Shown here: positions 19,408-28,354 of the stretch, one piece after another | How the letters are laid out: each line of letters starts with the position of its first letter | How positions within the stretch are numbered: the first letter of the stretch is position 1 | Assembly (NCBI GenBank): GCA_903904605.1 | Contig: CAIVDC010000145.1 | Location: forward strand, 1-54,604 | Source of the DNA: an uncultured Sterolibacterium sp. | GTDB taxonomy: Bacteria > Pseudomonadota > Gammaproteobacteria > Burkholderiales > Rhodocyclaceae | DNA length: 54,604 nt | Reading direction: 5' to 3' | Position numbers and translations under genes: made by a program | Notes under the pieces: generated by a model | Database searches by the model: none | The model's input: only the letters and a program-made list of their open reading frames with translations | Told to the model about the DNA's origin: nothing

Positions 19408-20364
19408 TTGAGCTCATCCCTTTATCCGCCGCTTGAGCCCCATCGCAGCGGCATGCTGCCGGTGGCCCCGTTGCATACCCTGTACTGGGAGGAATGCGGC
19501 AGGCCGGACGGCGTGCCGGTCCTGTTTCTGCACGGCGGCCCGGGGGCGGGGCTGTCGCCCGAGCATCGCCGGTTCTTCGATCCGGCGCATTACCGCATCG
19601 TCCTGTTCGACCAGCGCGGCGCCGGGAGATCGACGCCGCTCGGCGAGTACCGCGAGAACACGACGCAATTGTTGATCGCCGACATCGAGGCGCTCCGGCA
19701 GATGCTCGGCATCGACCGATGGCTGGTGTTCGGCGGCTCCTGGGGCTCGACCCTGGCGCTGGCCTATGGCCAGGCCCACCCCGAACGCTGCAGCGGCTTC
19801 GTGCTGCGCGGCATCTTCCTGTGCACCCGGGCCGAGATCGACTGGTTCCTGAACGGCATCAAGTGGTTCTTCCCGGAGGCGCACGAGCGCTTCGTCGCGG
19901 CGATTCCCGAGGCGGAACGGAGCGACTTGCTGGGCGCCTACGGCAAGCGCCTGTTTTGCGCCGACCCGCTCGAATACGGCGCGGTGGCGCGCACCTGGAG
20001 CCGCTACGAGGGCAGTTGCCTGCACCTCCTGCCGCATCCGGAAGTGGCCGAAGCGTTCGGCTCGGAGGCGGTCGGTCTGGGCCTGGGTCGGCTGGAGGCG
20101 CACTACTTCCGCAACGACTCGTTTCTCGGCGACGACCAGTTGATTCGCGAGGTCGGGCGCATCCGCCATCTACCGGCCATCATCATCCACGGCCGCTACG
20201 ACATGGTCTGCCCGCCGCTGTCGGCGCATCGCCTGCACCGGGCCTGGCCGGAGGCGGTCTTCCGGATGATCGAGGACGCCGGCCATTCCGCCTTCGAACC
20301 GGGCATCGCCGGCGCGCTGGTGGCCGCCACCGATCGCTTCAAACGGCAGGGCCGTTTCGACTGA
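19408..20364 (+). CDS. pip: Proline iminopeptidase (alpha/beta hydrolase, S33)
   Basis: A 318-residue serine peptidase that removes N-terminal proline from peptides. The oxyanion motif HGGPG is at residues 42-46, FDQRGAGRS follows, and the nucleophile is Ser111 in GGSWGSTLAL. The C-terminal Asp is in HGRYDMVCP and the His in DAGHSAFEP. Length matches the proteobacterial Pip subfamily. Placed after a cytoplasmic oligopeptidase, it would complete degradation of proline-containing peptides. A TTG start is inferred. Confidence 0.92.
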   Translation: MSSSLYPPLEPHRSGMLPVAPLHTLYWEECGRPDGVPVLFLHGGPGAGLSPEHRRFFDPAHYRIVLFDQRGAGRSTPLGEYRENTTQLLIADIEALRQMLGIDRWLVFGGSWGSTLALAYGQAHPERCSGFVLRGIFLCTRAEIDWFLNGIKWFFPEAHERFVAAIPEAERSDLLGAYGKRLFCADPLEYGAVARTWSRYEGSCLHLLPHPEVAEAFGSEAVGLGLGRLEAHYFRNDSFLGDDQLIREVGRIRHLPAIIIHGRYDMVCPPLSAHRLHRAWPEAVFRMIEDAGHSAFEPGIAGALVAATDRFKRQGRFD

Positions 20365-20383
20365 GCGCGGCGCGCGCCTGACG

Positions 20384-20413
20384 CGGCTTCGCGGTGGCCA
20401 GGGCGCGAAGCCG
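20384..20413. terminator. Hairpin between convergent genes
   Basis: A perfect 10-bp stem, CGGCTTCGCG paired with CGCGAAGCCG, around a 10-base loop. It lies between the stops of the iminopeptidase gene (plus) and the response-regulator gene (minus). No T-run follows on either strand, so it may be a weak bidirectional terminator or act with Rho. Confidence 0.5.
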
Positions 20414-20423
20414 GCGGCTCTTC

Positions 20424-21197
20424 TCACATCTGCCGGAAGCGGCCGGCGAAGCTGCGGCTCACCTCCAGGCGCTCCGCGCGGCCCTTCAGATGCACCAGCA
20501 GGCGCTCGCCTTCGCGGCTGACCGTGGCGATCTCCCGCGCCGCCACCAGGATGGCGCGATGGATCTGCCAGAACAGGGCGGGATCGAGCTCGTCGATGAA
20601 CTCCCGGATCGGCTTGCGCACCAGGGCGATTTCCTTGCGCGTGGCGACCGCCGTGTATTTGTCCTGCGCTTGCAGGAAGACCACCTCGTCTATCGGGAAC
20701 AGGCGCACCTGCTGTCCCAGCCCGGCCTGTATCCACTGCAGGAAGGGGCGCGGCGCCGCGCCGCCTTGCAGACGGCCGGCAAGGGATTCGAGCCGGCCGA
20801 GCACGGCGCCGAGGTCCGGCGCCGACGTGCGCTCGGCCAGGCGCAGCTTCAGCCTGGCCAGCGTGACCGCCAGGCGGGCCGGGTCGGCCGGCTTGAGCAG
20901 GTAGTCGATCGCGCCGTGCTCGAAGGCCTCGACGGCATATTCGTCGTAGGCGGTGACGAAGACCACGTGGCAGCGGCCGGCGATGTCGCGCGCCGCCTCG
21001 ATGCCGCTCTTGCCCGGCATGCGGATGTCGAGAAAGATCAGGTCGGGTTGCAGCCGCCGCACCAGATCGACCGCTTCCTCGCCGTTCTTCGCCTCGGCGA
21101 GAATCTGCAGCTCCGGCCAGGCTTCGCCGAGCCGGTGCCGCAACTGCTCGCGCATCAGGCGTTCGTCATCCGCGATGATCGCCGTCGGCTTGTTCAT
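20424..21197 (-). CDS. LytTR-family response regulator
   Basis: A 257-residue regulator. Its receiver domain has acidic DDE (residues 10-12), phospho-acceptor Asp57 in LIFLDIRMPG and a late Lys in YLLKPADP. A LytTR DNA-binding domain follows at about 155-255 (VRLFPIDEVVFLQAQDKYTAV ... RKPIREFIDEL ... FWQIHRAILVA). It overlaps the kinase gene upstream by 32 bases, so the two form a cognate pair. LytTR regulators often control secretion, competence or envelope genes; no target is visible here. Confidence 0.93.
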   Translation of the reverse strand: MNKPTAIIADDERLMREQLRHRLGEAWPELQILAEAKNGEEAVDLVRRLQPDLIFLDIRMPGKSGIEAARDIAGRCHVVFVTAYDEYAVEAFEHGAIDYLLKPADPARLAVTLARLKLRLAERTSAPDLGAVLGRLESLAGRLQGGAAPRPFLQWIQAGLGQQVRLFPIDEVVFLQAQDKYTAVATRKEIALVRKPIREFIDELDPALFWQIHRAILVAAREIATVSREGERLLVHLKGRAERLEVSRSFAGRFRQM

Positions 21198-22230
21198 AGG
21201 GTACCTCGATGGAAACTTGCGCGCCGGTGGGGACGTTCGGCGATACCGTCAGGGCGGCGCGCTCGCCGAACAGGCCGTGCAGGCGTTCGCGTATGTTTGC
21301 AAGGCCGATGCCGCTGCCGGCGGCCGCGGCCGTGCCGAAGCCGAGACCGCTGTCGGCGACCGTGACGCGCAGACGGCCCGGCGCGCGACCGGCGCTGATC
21401 AGCAGGCTGCCGCCTTCCGGCTTGGGTTCCAGGCCGTGCTTCACGGCATTTTCCACCATCGACTGCAGCATCAGCGGCGGGAATCGGTGGCCGAGCAGAT
21501 CGGCGGGCACTTCGACGCGAAAGTCCAGTCGCTCCTCCATGCGTATCTTCATGATCTCCAGGTAGTTGCGGCACAGCTCGACCTCGTCGCCCAGGGTCGT
21601 GGTCTGGCTGCGCATGCGCGGCAGGGCGCCGCGCAGGAAGGCGATCAGGTGGCGCTGCATGGTCGCGGCGCGAACGGCATCGGTCTCGATCAGGTGTTCG
21701 ACGGCGGCGAGCGTGTTGAACAGAAAATGCGGTTCCACCTGCGCCTGCAGCGCCTGCAGGCGCGCTTCCGTCAGTTGCCGCTCGAGGATTTCGCATTGCG
21801 CCTGGGCCTCCGCCTGCTCTGCGCGCGCCTCTGCTTTGGTGCGCGCGCGCGTCGCGACGCGCAGCACCCAGAGGATGGCGAGCAGGGCCATCATCCATTC
21901 CGCGAGGCTGGTCCGGCCGGGCGAGCCGGCCATATCGACTGTCTCCTCGGTCCCGTCCCCGGACTGCCTGGGCGCTTCCTTTTGCACTTTGCCGTTGTGC
22001 AGGATGACGATGCCGTCCTTGCCTATCCTGACCTCATCCTCGCCCCGGCCATTGACCACGACGCGGTGCCCGGTTTTGCCATGGGGGAACACGCCGTCGA
22101 CGATGCCGGCGGCCATCAGGGCCAGGACGGAGATCAGGACGAATTGCCAGAAGGAGAAGCCGGCCGCCCACTCGCCCACGCGGCCGACGATCCGGCCGCA
22201 AGCCGCGGTGAAGCGGCCGGCAGCATTCAT
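21166..22230 (-). CDS. LytS-type sensor histidine kinase
   Basis: A 354-residue kinase of the His_kinase (PF06580) class. The start at 22230 overlaps the stop of the small upstream gene (ATGA). Two membrane helices (about 22-43 and 95-115) enclose a short, charged periplasmic loop rich in Gly and Asp (for example RIGKDGIVILHNGKVQ). A coiled-coil region (TKAEARAEQAEAQAQCEILE) leads to the phospho-acceptor His in QVEPHFLFNTL, and the ATPase domain shows MVENAVKHGL and GIGLANIRERL. It should phosphorylate the adjacent LytTR regulator. The small loop suggests sensing in or near the membrane rather than by a large ligand domain. Confidence 0.92.
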   Translation of the reverse strand: MNAAGRFTAACGRIVGRVGEWAAGFSFWQFVLISVLALMAAGIVDGVFPHGKTGHRVVVNGRGEDEVRIGKDGIVILHNGKVQKEAPRQSGDGTEETVDMAGSPGRTSLAEWMMALLAILWVLRVATRARTKAEARAEQAEAQAQCEILERQLTEARLQALQAQVEPHFLFNTLAAVEHLIETDAVRAATMQRHLIAFLRGALPRMRSQTTTLGDEVELCRNYLEIMKIRMEERLDFRVEVPADLLGHRFPPLMLQSMVENAVKHGLEPKPEGGSLLISAGRAPGRLRVTVADSGLGFGTAAAAGSGIGLANIRERLHGLFGERAALTVSPNVPTGAQVSIEVPYEQADGDHRG

Positions 22231-22415
22231 GTCCTGTTCCTCATGCTCGTCCCCTGATGCCTGGCCGGCTCGCTCCGGGCGATCGAGCCGTTCTGCCCGG
22301 CCGCCCCGCCGCCGCAATAGTTCGCGAGACTGTCGATCGCCACGACCATCAGGCCGGAAATTACGACGGCGATCACGCCAGCCAGCGCGCGGGTTCCAAG
22401 TTTAGTCGATTTCAT
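22227..22415 (-). CDS. Small single-pass membrane protein leading the LytS/LytTR operon
   Basis: A 62-residue product starting MKSTKLGTRALAG, with a strong GGAGGA site six bases upstream of ATG 22415 and a stop overlapping the kinase start. One hydrophobic helix (about residues 9-29, AGVIAVVISGLMVVAIDSLA) is followed by a short hydrophilic tail with a Cys. No family is recognised. The strong translation signal and tight coupling argue that it is real; a role as accessory or sensor partner of the kinase is inferred. A longer frame starting at 22451 has no comparable ribosome-binding site. Confidence 0.7.
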   Translation of the reverse strand: MKSTKLGTRALAGVIAVVISGLMVVAIDSLANYCGGGAAGQNGSIARSEPARHQGTSMRNRT

Positions 22416-22629
22416 TGCGGATCCTCCATGGTCAGGGATGAAACTGGCCATCGAACTTTAGGGCGGGGCGGACACCCGGGCCAGCTCATTGCGACGGAGG
22501 GCGACGGCCGCGGCGCGAAATGCCGCGGCTTGCGACAGACGGAAAAGCCGGCCTTGGATTTGCGCCGCGCCTCTGTGACAATACCGCCCTTGTTCCCGCA
22601 GTATCGCCGCCAGGAGTGGCGCCGCACCG

Positions 22630-23562
22630 ATGCCCTTACGCCGCAGCCCCTACCTTCAGATGCACTTGTGCGTGCTGCTCTGGGGATTTACCGCCATCCT
22701 CGGCAAGCTCATTTCGGTCTCCGCCCTGCCGCTGGTGTTCTGGCGCATGCTCATCGTCTGTCTCTGTCTGGCCGTGTGGCCGCGCGTCTGGCGACAGCTG
22801 GCGCAACTGCCGCTGCGCGCGCTGCTAGCTTGCAGCGGCGTCGGCCTGCTGGTGACCCTGCACTGGCTGTGTTTCTATGCCGCCGTCAAGCTCGCCAATG
22901 CCTCGGTGGCGGCCACCTGCATGGCGCTGGGACCGGTGTTCCTGGCCTTGATCGAGCCGCGCCTGTCAGGTCGCCGGCTCAACGGCAAGGAACTGTTGTT
23001 CGCGTTACTGGCCGTGCCCGGCGTGGCCATGGTGGTCGGCGGCATTCCCGCGCAGATGCACGGGGGCTTCTGGCTCGGCGTCGCCTCCGCGCTGTTCGCC
23101 GCCGTGTTCAGCATCGGCAACAAACGCCTGGCCATGGAACTGCCCGCCCTGGCCATGACGGCCATCGAAATGGCCACCGGCGCCATCGCGCTGGCCTTGC
23201 TGCTGCCTCTATGGGGACGTCTCGGCGACCGCCTTGCCTGGCCGGATCCGGCCGATGCTGCGCTGCTCCTGGTGCTGGCCGTCGCGTGCACCTTGTTCCC
23301 CTTTGCCCTGTCCCTGGTGGCGCTGCGCAGGATCAGCGCCTTCAGCGCCATGCTGGCGGTCAATCTCGAGCCCGTCTATGCGGTCACGCTCGCGGCCCTG
23401 CTGCTCGGCGAGCAGCGCCAGCTCGACACCCTTTTCTATCTCGGCGTGCTGACCATACTGTCCGCCGTCTTCTTTCACACCTGGTGGCAGAGGGCGCATC
23501 CGCCCGCGGCAGGCCTGCTCCAGGAAGCCATCGGGGCTGGCGCAGCCAAGGAATCGACATGA
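22630..23562 (+). CDS. EamA/DMT-family transporter
   Basis: A 310-residue membrane protein with two EamA repeats: MHLCVLLWGFTAILGKLISV at the N-terminus and, in the second half, FSAMLAVNLEPVYAVTLAALLLGE, where the conserved N-x-E-P motif is plain. It is a distinct subtype from the EamA gene at 16554. Its stop overlaps the start of the threonine aldolase gene (ATGA), which suggests a transport link to threonine, glycine or a related hydroxy-amino acid. The substrate is an inference only. Confidence 0.9.
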   Translation: MPLRRSPYLQMHLCVLLWGFTAILGKLISVSALPLVFWRMLIVCLCLAVWPRVWRQLAQLPLRALLACSGVGLLVTLHWLCFYAAVKLANASVAATCMALGPVFLALIEPRLSGRRLNGKELLFALLAVPGVAMVVGGIPAQMHGGFWLGVASALFAAVFSIGNKRLAMELPALAMTAIEMATGAIALALLLPLWGRLGDRLAWPDPADAALLLVLAVACTLFPFALSLVALRRISAFSAMLAVNLEPVYAVTLAALLLGEQRQLDTLFYLGVLTILSAVFFHTWWQRAHPPAAGLLQEAIGAGAAKEST

Positions 23563-24572
23563 CCATAGACTTGAGAAGCGACACCGTCACGCGACCGACC
23601 GAGGCCATGCGCCGGGCGATGATGGCGGCCGAGGTCGGCGACGATGTCTGGGGCGACGACCCGACCGTGCTGCGCCTGCAGGCGGTGGTGGCCGAGCGCG
23701 CCGGCCATCAGGCCGGGCTGTTTTTCCCGAGCGGCACCCAGGCCAACCTGACGGGCCTGATGAGCCATTGCGGACGCGGCGACGAGATGATCGTCGGCCA
23801 ATTCGCCCACACCTACAAGTACGAGGGCGGCGGCGCCGCCGTGCTCGGCAGCATCCAGCCGCAGCCGATCGAGAACGCCGCCGACGGCAGTTTGCCGCTC
23901 GACAAGATCGCCGCCGCGATCAAGCCGGTCGACGACCACTTCGCCCGGACCCGGCTCCTGGCGCTGGAGAACACCATCGGCGGCAAGGTGCTGCCGGCTG
24001 CCTACGTGGCCGAAGCGACCGCCTATGCCAGGAGCCGGGGACTGGCCAGCCACCTCGACGGCGCCCGCGTCTGCAACGCGGCGGTCGCGTCGGGCCGGCC
24101 GCTGGACGAATTGTGCCGGCCCTTCGATTCGGTTTCGATCTGTTTCTCCAAGGGGCTGGCTGCGCCGGTCGGCTCGGTACTGGTCGGGACCAGCGCCTAT
24201 ATCGAGGTCGCGCGCCGCTGGCGCAAGGTTCTCGGCGGCGGCATGCGCCAGTCGGGCCTGCTCGCCGCGGCCTGCCTTCATGCGCTGGAGCATCATTACC
24301 AGCGGCTGGCGGAGGACCATGCCAATGCCGAGCGTCTGGCGCGCGGTCTGGCCGAAATCGACGGCGTCAAAGTCCTGTCCCAGGCCACCAACATGGTGTT
24401 CGCGCAGTTCCCGGCCGGGCACTGCGCGCCGCTGGAAGCATGGCTGAAGGCGCGGGGCGTGCTCGCCCAGATCCTCCCGACCGCGCGCCTGGTCACTCAC
24501 CTGGACGTCGGCGCGGCGGACATCGGCGAGGCGCTCGGAGCGATCAGGGACTACTTCGGCCGGGCCGCCTGA
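23559..24572 (+). CDS. ltaE: Low-specificity L-threonine aldolase
   Basis: A 337-residue PLP enzyme that splits L-threonine or allo-threonine into glycine and acetaldehyde. It begins MTIDLRSDTVTRPTEAMRRA, the family signature. PLP contacts include SGTQANL, His83 in GQFAHTYKYEGGG, Asp167 in HLDGAR and Schiff-base Lys198 in CFSKGLAAPVGS. AAGGA lies upstream, and the start overlaps the EamA stop. Length is near the usual 333-345 residues. It may supply glycine or degrade threonine taken up with peptides. Confidence 0.93.
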   Translation: MTIDLRSDTVTRPTEAMRRAMMAAEVGDDVWGDDPTVLRLQAVVAERAGHQAGLFFPSGTQANLTGLMSHCGRGDEMIVGQFAHTYKYEGGGAAVLGSIQPQPIENAADGSLPLDKIAAAIKPVDDHFARTRLLALENTIGGKVLPAAYVAEATAYARSRGLASHLDGARVCNAAVASGRPLDELCRPFDSVSICFSKGLAAPVGSVLVGTSAYIEVARRWRKVLGGGMRQSGLLAAACLHALEHHYQRLAEDHANAERLARGLAEIDGVKVLSQATNMVFAQFPAGHCAPLEAWLKARGVLAQILPTARLVTHLDVGAADIGEALGAIRDYFGRAA

Positions 24573-24592
24573 ACTTCATTCTTGCCGGCTGC

Positions 24593-25330
24593 TTACCCGG
24601 CCAGATGCACGACGACGAAGATGAACAGCGCGCCCAGGCAGGTGAGGGCGATGAGGCGGATGACGGTTGACTCGAGCGCCTGGGAGTGCGCCTCGGGCAG
24701 GATGTCGGAAGCGGCGATGTACAGCAGGAAGCCGGCGAAGAAGCCCAGGAACAGCATCAGCACGTTGGTCGGCAACCGGAATGCCAGGGTGGAAGCGGCG
24801 CCCAGCACGGGCGCGAGGGCATCCAGGGCGAGCATGGCAAATGACCGGCGCGTGGTGTTGTGATGCACGAGCATCAGGCTGACCGTGTTCAGGCCGTCGC
24901 AGAAATCATGGGCGACCACGGCCATCGCCACGGCAATTCCCACGGTGCTCGAAACCTGGAATGCCAGGCCGATCGCGACGCCGTCCATGAAGCTGTGCCC
25001 GGCCAGCGCAAAAGCCGATAGAACCCCTACCTGGGGGTGGTGATGAGGGGCATAGGCGTCCTCGTGGGAATGGTGGACCAGGAGGAATTTCTCGATGCTG
25101 TGAAAGAACAGGAAGCCCGCCAGGAGCGCGATCATGGCCCCGGTCGGGGCGATTCCCTGCGTTTGCGCCAGCTTGAAGATTTCCGGCAGGACGTCGAAAC
25201 TGACGACGCCCAGGAGTACGCCGGCGGTGAAGCTGAGCAGATAGTGCAGGCGGTCGCTGAACTTGAGCGCCAGCAGCCCGCCGGCGAAGGTCGAAACGAG
25301 GCTTGCCAGCGAGAACAGCAGCGCGCTCAC
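24593..25330 (-). CDS. ZIP-family divalent metal transporter
   Basis: A 245-residue membrane protein with eight hydrophobic helices. The metal-path motifs are HSFMDG (His112, Asp116) and HDFCDG (His141, Asp145), preceded by a His-rich loop (HHSHEDAY ... HHH, residues 86-98). It should import zinc or a similar ion. A GTG start overlaps the LacI-gene stop (GTGA), so it is coupled to the catabolic operon and is its last gene. A metal importer in such an operon may serve a metalloenzyme of the pathway, for example the M24 protein (inference). Asp in HDFCDG replaces the Glu commonly found there in ZIP proteins. Confidence 0.88.
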   Translation of the reverse strand: MSALLFSLASLVSTFAGGLLALKFSDRLHYLLSFTAGVLLGVVSFDVLPEIFKLAQTQGIAPTGAMIALLAGFLFFHSIEKFLLVHHSHEDAYAPHHHPQVGVLSAFALAGHSFMDGVAIGLAFQVSSTVGIAVAMAVVAHDFCDGLNTVSLMLVHHNTTRRSFAMLALDALAPVLGAASTLAFRLPTNVLMLFLGFFAGFLLYIAASDILPEAHSQALESTVIRLIALTCLGALFIFVVVHLAG

Positions 25331-26358
25331 CGGCTGTCCCTGGCCGGTGCCGCGGTCGAGCCGCGCACGACGAGTTCAGGGGGCAGGACGATATGCTGGG
25401 CGTTCGCCTGCCCGCCGCCGCGGATATGATCGAGCAGCAGCCGCGCCGCTTGTGCGCCCATCTCGTGGTGCGGAATCCTGACGGTCGTCAGGGGCGGGGC
25501 GAGCATGTCGGCGAGCGGCATGTCATTGTGGCCGACCAGCGAAATGTCTTCCGGGCAGCGTCGCCCTGCCGCACGCAGCGCGTCATAGCAGCCGAGCGCG
25601 ATCAGGTCGTTGCCGGTGGCGATGGCGGTGACGTCCGGCCACTGATTCAGGATCGCCGCGCAGGCTGTCCGCCCGTCTTCGCGGGTATAGGCCGCGGCTT
25701 CGACCATCCGGGCTTCCATTCCGTGCGCCTTCATCGCCGCGACGAAACCCTGGCGGCGCAACCGTCCGGTCGACACCGTCTGCGGTCCGGCGATATGCGC
25801 GATATGGCGGTGGCCCAGCCCGGCCAGGTGATCCACTGTCAGGCGCATGCCGACGCGGTCGTCGCAGACCACGTCGGGCACCATGCCCTGCGCCTCGCTG
25901 CGATTGACCGTGACCACGGCGATGCCGTCCTCGATGCAGTGCGCCAGCACGGGGTCGCGCCGGGTCACGGTGGCCAGGATCAAGCCGTCCACCTGGCGCG
26001 CCAGCATCTGGTCCACGACGAACCTCTGGCGCGCGCGATCCGAGCCGGCGTTGGCGACCAGCGCGACATAGCCGTTCTCCGACAACACCTGGTCGATGCC
26101 CAGCAATATCGGCGGAAACAGCGGGTTGGTGATGTCGGGCAAGACCACGCCGACGGTGTGCGAACGCCGGGTGCGCAGGCTGGACGCGATGCCGTTGGGC
26201 CGGAAGTCGAGTCCCGCCGCCGCCGCGAGGACGCGCTGCGCGACCTCCTCGCTGATCAGGTGGCGGGTCTGCGGATTCATGACGCGCGACACGGTCGAGG
26301 AGTGCACGCCCAGACTGCGGGCCAGGTCCTCCAGGGTGAGGCGTTTGCGCCGCTGCAT
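25327..26358 (-). CDS. LacI-family transcriptional regulator of the catabolic operon
   Basis: A 343-residue repressor-type protein. The N-terminal helix-turn-helix and hinge read LTLEDLARSLGVHSSTVSRV and RPNGIASSLRTRRSHTVGVV. The periplasmic-binding-protein-like effector domain includes VVLPDITNPLFPPILLGID. ATG 26358 is preferred; an upstream in-frame TTG (26388) adds ten residues without a ribosome-binding site. It follows the sugar-type binding-protein gene by 39 bases and precedes the ZIP gene. Operators of this family are palindromes with a central CG, and such a site lies at 40148-40163 in front of the operon. Confidence 0.92.
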   Translation of the reverse strand: MQRRKRLTLEDLARSLGVHSSTVSRVMNPQTRHLISEEVAQRVLAAAAGLDFRPNGIASSLRTRRSHTVGVVLPDITNPLFPPILLGIDQVLSENGYVALVANAGSDRARQRFVVDQMLARQVDGLILATVTRRDPVLAHCIEDGIAVVTVNRSEAQGMVPDVVCDDRVGMRLTVDHLAGLGHRHIAHIAGPQTVSTGRLRRQGFVAAMKAHGMEARMVEAAAYTREDGRTACAAILNQWPDVTAIATGNDLIALGCYDALRAAGRRCPEDISLVGHNDMPLADMLAPPLTTVRIPHHEMGAQAARLLLDHIRGGGQANAQHIVLPPELVVRGSTAAPARDSR

Positions 26359-26397
26359 GGAACCGACCCGAGGGAGCGAGTGCTGCAAGACCCGGTT

Positions 26398-27348
26398 TCA
26401 GTTCTTGACCACGTCTTCCCACTTCGGGCAGACCATCTTGTCCTTCGGCACCTGATAGGCGGCAACGTTGGCCTTGGTGATCAGGACCGGCGGAAACAGG
26501 ATTTCCGCAGGCACCGGCAGCTTGCGCAGGTGGCGGATGGCCGCCATGGTGCCCAGGCAGCCCTGCTGGAAGCCCTTGTAGTCGCCGGTGGCGAGCAGCT
26601 TGCCGGCCGCGATCTCGGCGACACCGGTGCCGTTCACGCCGATCACCAAGGCCTTGCGGTTGGCGGCGGCCAGGGCCTCGATCACCCCCGTCGCCATGGC
26701 GTCGTTGGCGGCGAGCACGCCGTCGATCTGCGGAAAGCTCTGCATCAGGTTTTCCATCACCGACAAGGCCTGGTTGCGCTGGTAGTTGCCGGTCTGCGAC
26801 GCCAGCAGCTTGACGTTGGGATTCTCCTCCAGCGCCTTCTTGAAGCCGCGGATGCGGTCCTGGTTGGTCGAGGCGCCCTTGACGCCTTCGATGATCACCA
26901 CATTGCCCTTGCCGCCGAGGCTCTTCAACAGAAAGCGCGCCGTCTCCAGGCCGAGGTCGTAGTCATTGACGCCGACGAAGGAGACGAACTTGCCGCCGGC
27001 GGCGCGGTCGTTGATATTGACCACCGGGATGCCGGCGGCGTTGATCTTGTTCACGCCGGCCACCATGGCCTTGGAATCGACCGGAATGAACACGATAGCG
27101 TCCGGCCGCTTCACCACCACGTCCTCGATGGCGCTCATCTGCTCGGGAATGCTGTCGGGCTTGGTCGGCACGTAGTGCTGCGTCGTCGCGTTCATCTGCT
27201 TCGCGGCATTGTCGGCGCCGGCGCGTATCTCCGCGAACAGCGGGTTGGTCAGGTTCTTGGTGAATACCGCGATCTTCTCGCCATCGGCGTGGGCGAGCGG
27301 GGAGAGCAGAACGATGGTGACCGTTGCTGCGAGGAATCTGGTTTTCAT
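26398..27348 (-). CDS. Rbs-type ABC transporter periplasmic binding protein
   Basis: A 316-residue binding protein of the Peripla_BP_4 (RbsB-like) family. The signal peptide MKTRFLAATVTIVLLSPLAHA is cleaved before DGEK. Characteristic features are IAVFTKNLTNPLFAEIRAGA, DAIVFIPVDSKAMV, IPVVNINDRA and VLAANDAMATGVIEALAA. It would deliver the ligand to the permease pair encoded just upstream. Such proteins bind sugars, polyols and also autoinducer-2 or other small hydroxylated molecules; the ligand is not evident. The last 20 residues contain a lone Cys (MVCPKWEDVVKN). Confidence 0.93.
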   Translation of the reverse strand: MKTRFLAATVTIVLLSPLAHADGEKIAVFTKNLTNPLFAEIRAGADNAAKQMNATTQHYVPTKPDSIPEQMSAIEDVVVKRPDAIVFIPVDSKAMVAGVNKINAAGIPVVNINDRAAGGKFVSFVGVNDYDLGLETARFLLKSLGGKGNVVIIEGVKGASTNQDRIRGFKKALEENPNVKLLASQTGNYQRNQALSVMENLMQSFPQIDGVLAANDAMATGVIEALAAANRKALVIGVNGTGVAEIAAGKLLATGDYKGFQQGCLGTMAAIRHLRKLPVPAEILFPPVLITKANVAAYQVPKDKMVCPKWEDVVKN

Positions 27349-27385
27349 GCGAGTCTCCTTGGGTTGAAGGGTGATTCTATCGTCA

Positions 27386-28354
27386 TCAGGCCTCGCCCTT
27401 CCGGGTGAGGGTGTCGAAAAATACCGCCAACAGGACGATGACGCCGGTCACCAGCGGCTGCCAGCTGGCGTCGATGGTCAGCAGGTTCATGCCGTTCAGG
27501 ACCAAGGTCAGGATCAGGGCGCCGACCAGCGTCCCCGAGACCGTGCCGACCCCGCCGAACAGCGAGGTGCCGCCGATCAGCGCCGCGGCGATGGCGGGCA
27601 GGGTGAAGGCCTCGCCGATGTCGCCTTCGGCCGAGTTCATGCGCGCCAGGAAGACCAGGGAGGCGAGACCGGCCATGGCGCCGCTGACCGCATAGACCAG
27701 AATAAGGCGCTTCGCGATGGGTACGCCGGAGAGCCGGGCGGCCTCTCGATTGGCGCCGATGGCGTAGATCTCCTGGCCATAGGTGGTGCGCTGCGCGAAG
27801 AAGGTGCCCAGCGCCAGGAAGACGAACATCAGATAGACCGGGATGGGCACACCGAGGAAGTGGCCGCTGCCCAGCGCGCGGAAGCCAGGCGGAAAGCCGT
27901 AGATCGTCGTGCCTGCCATGAACCAATAGGTCACCCCGTGCACCACCCAGAGCATGCCGTAGGTCGCGATGAAGGGCGGCATGCGCATCAGCGCCACGAG
28001 GACGCCGTTGGCCAGGCCTATGGTCAGGCCGATGCCGACGCCGGTCATGGCGCCGAGCACGGCCGAGCCGGTGAGCTTGATGACGCTCGCCGCAATACAG
28101 GCGGACATGCCGATGTTGGCGCCGACCGAGAGATCCAGGCCGGCGGTCAGGATCACCAGGGTCAGGCCCGAGGCGAGCAGAAACAGCAGGCTCGCCTGGC
28201 GCAGCACGTTCAGCAGGTTGTTGGTGGTCAGGAAGACGTCGCTGGCCGCCGTGAGCACGACGCAGATCGCCAGGGCGGCGGCGAGCCGGTAGGCGATCGT
28301 CTTCAGGTCGGCGGCCCGCGCACCGATGCGCAGGGTGCCAGTGGCGAAGTTCAT
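27386..28354 (-). CDS. Rbs-type ABC transporter permease, second subunit
   Basis: A 322-residue RbsC-like permease with about eight to ten membrane helices. The family motif TLVILTAGLDLSVGANIGMS and the late YAIGANREAARLSGVPI and GGTSLFGGVGTVSGTLVGAL blocks are present. Start 28354 overlaps the stop of the first permease gene (ATGA). With that protein it would form a heterodimeric channel, as in importers that have two different permease genes. Confidence 0.93.
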   Translation of the reverse strand: MNFATGTLRIGARAADLKTIAYRLAAALAICVVLTAASDVFLTTNNLLNVLRQASLLFLLASGLTLVILTAGLDLSVGANIGMSACIAASVIKLTGSAVLGAMTGVGIGLTIGLANGVLVALMRMPPFIATYGMLWVVHGVTYWFMAGTTIYGFPPGFRALGSGHFLGVPIPVYLMFVFLALGTFFAQRTTYGQEIYAIGANREAARLSGVPIAKRLILVYAVSGAMAGLASLVFLARMNSAEGDIGEAFTLPAIAAALIGGTSLFGGVGTVSGTLVGALILTLVLNGMNLLTIDASWQPLVTGVIVLLAVFFDTLTRKGEA

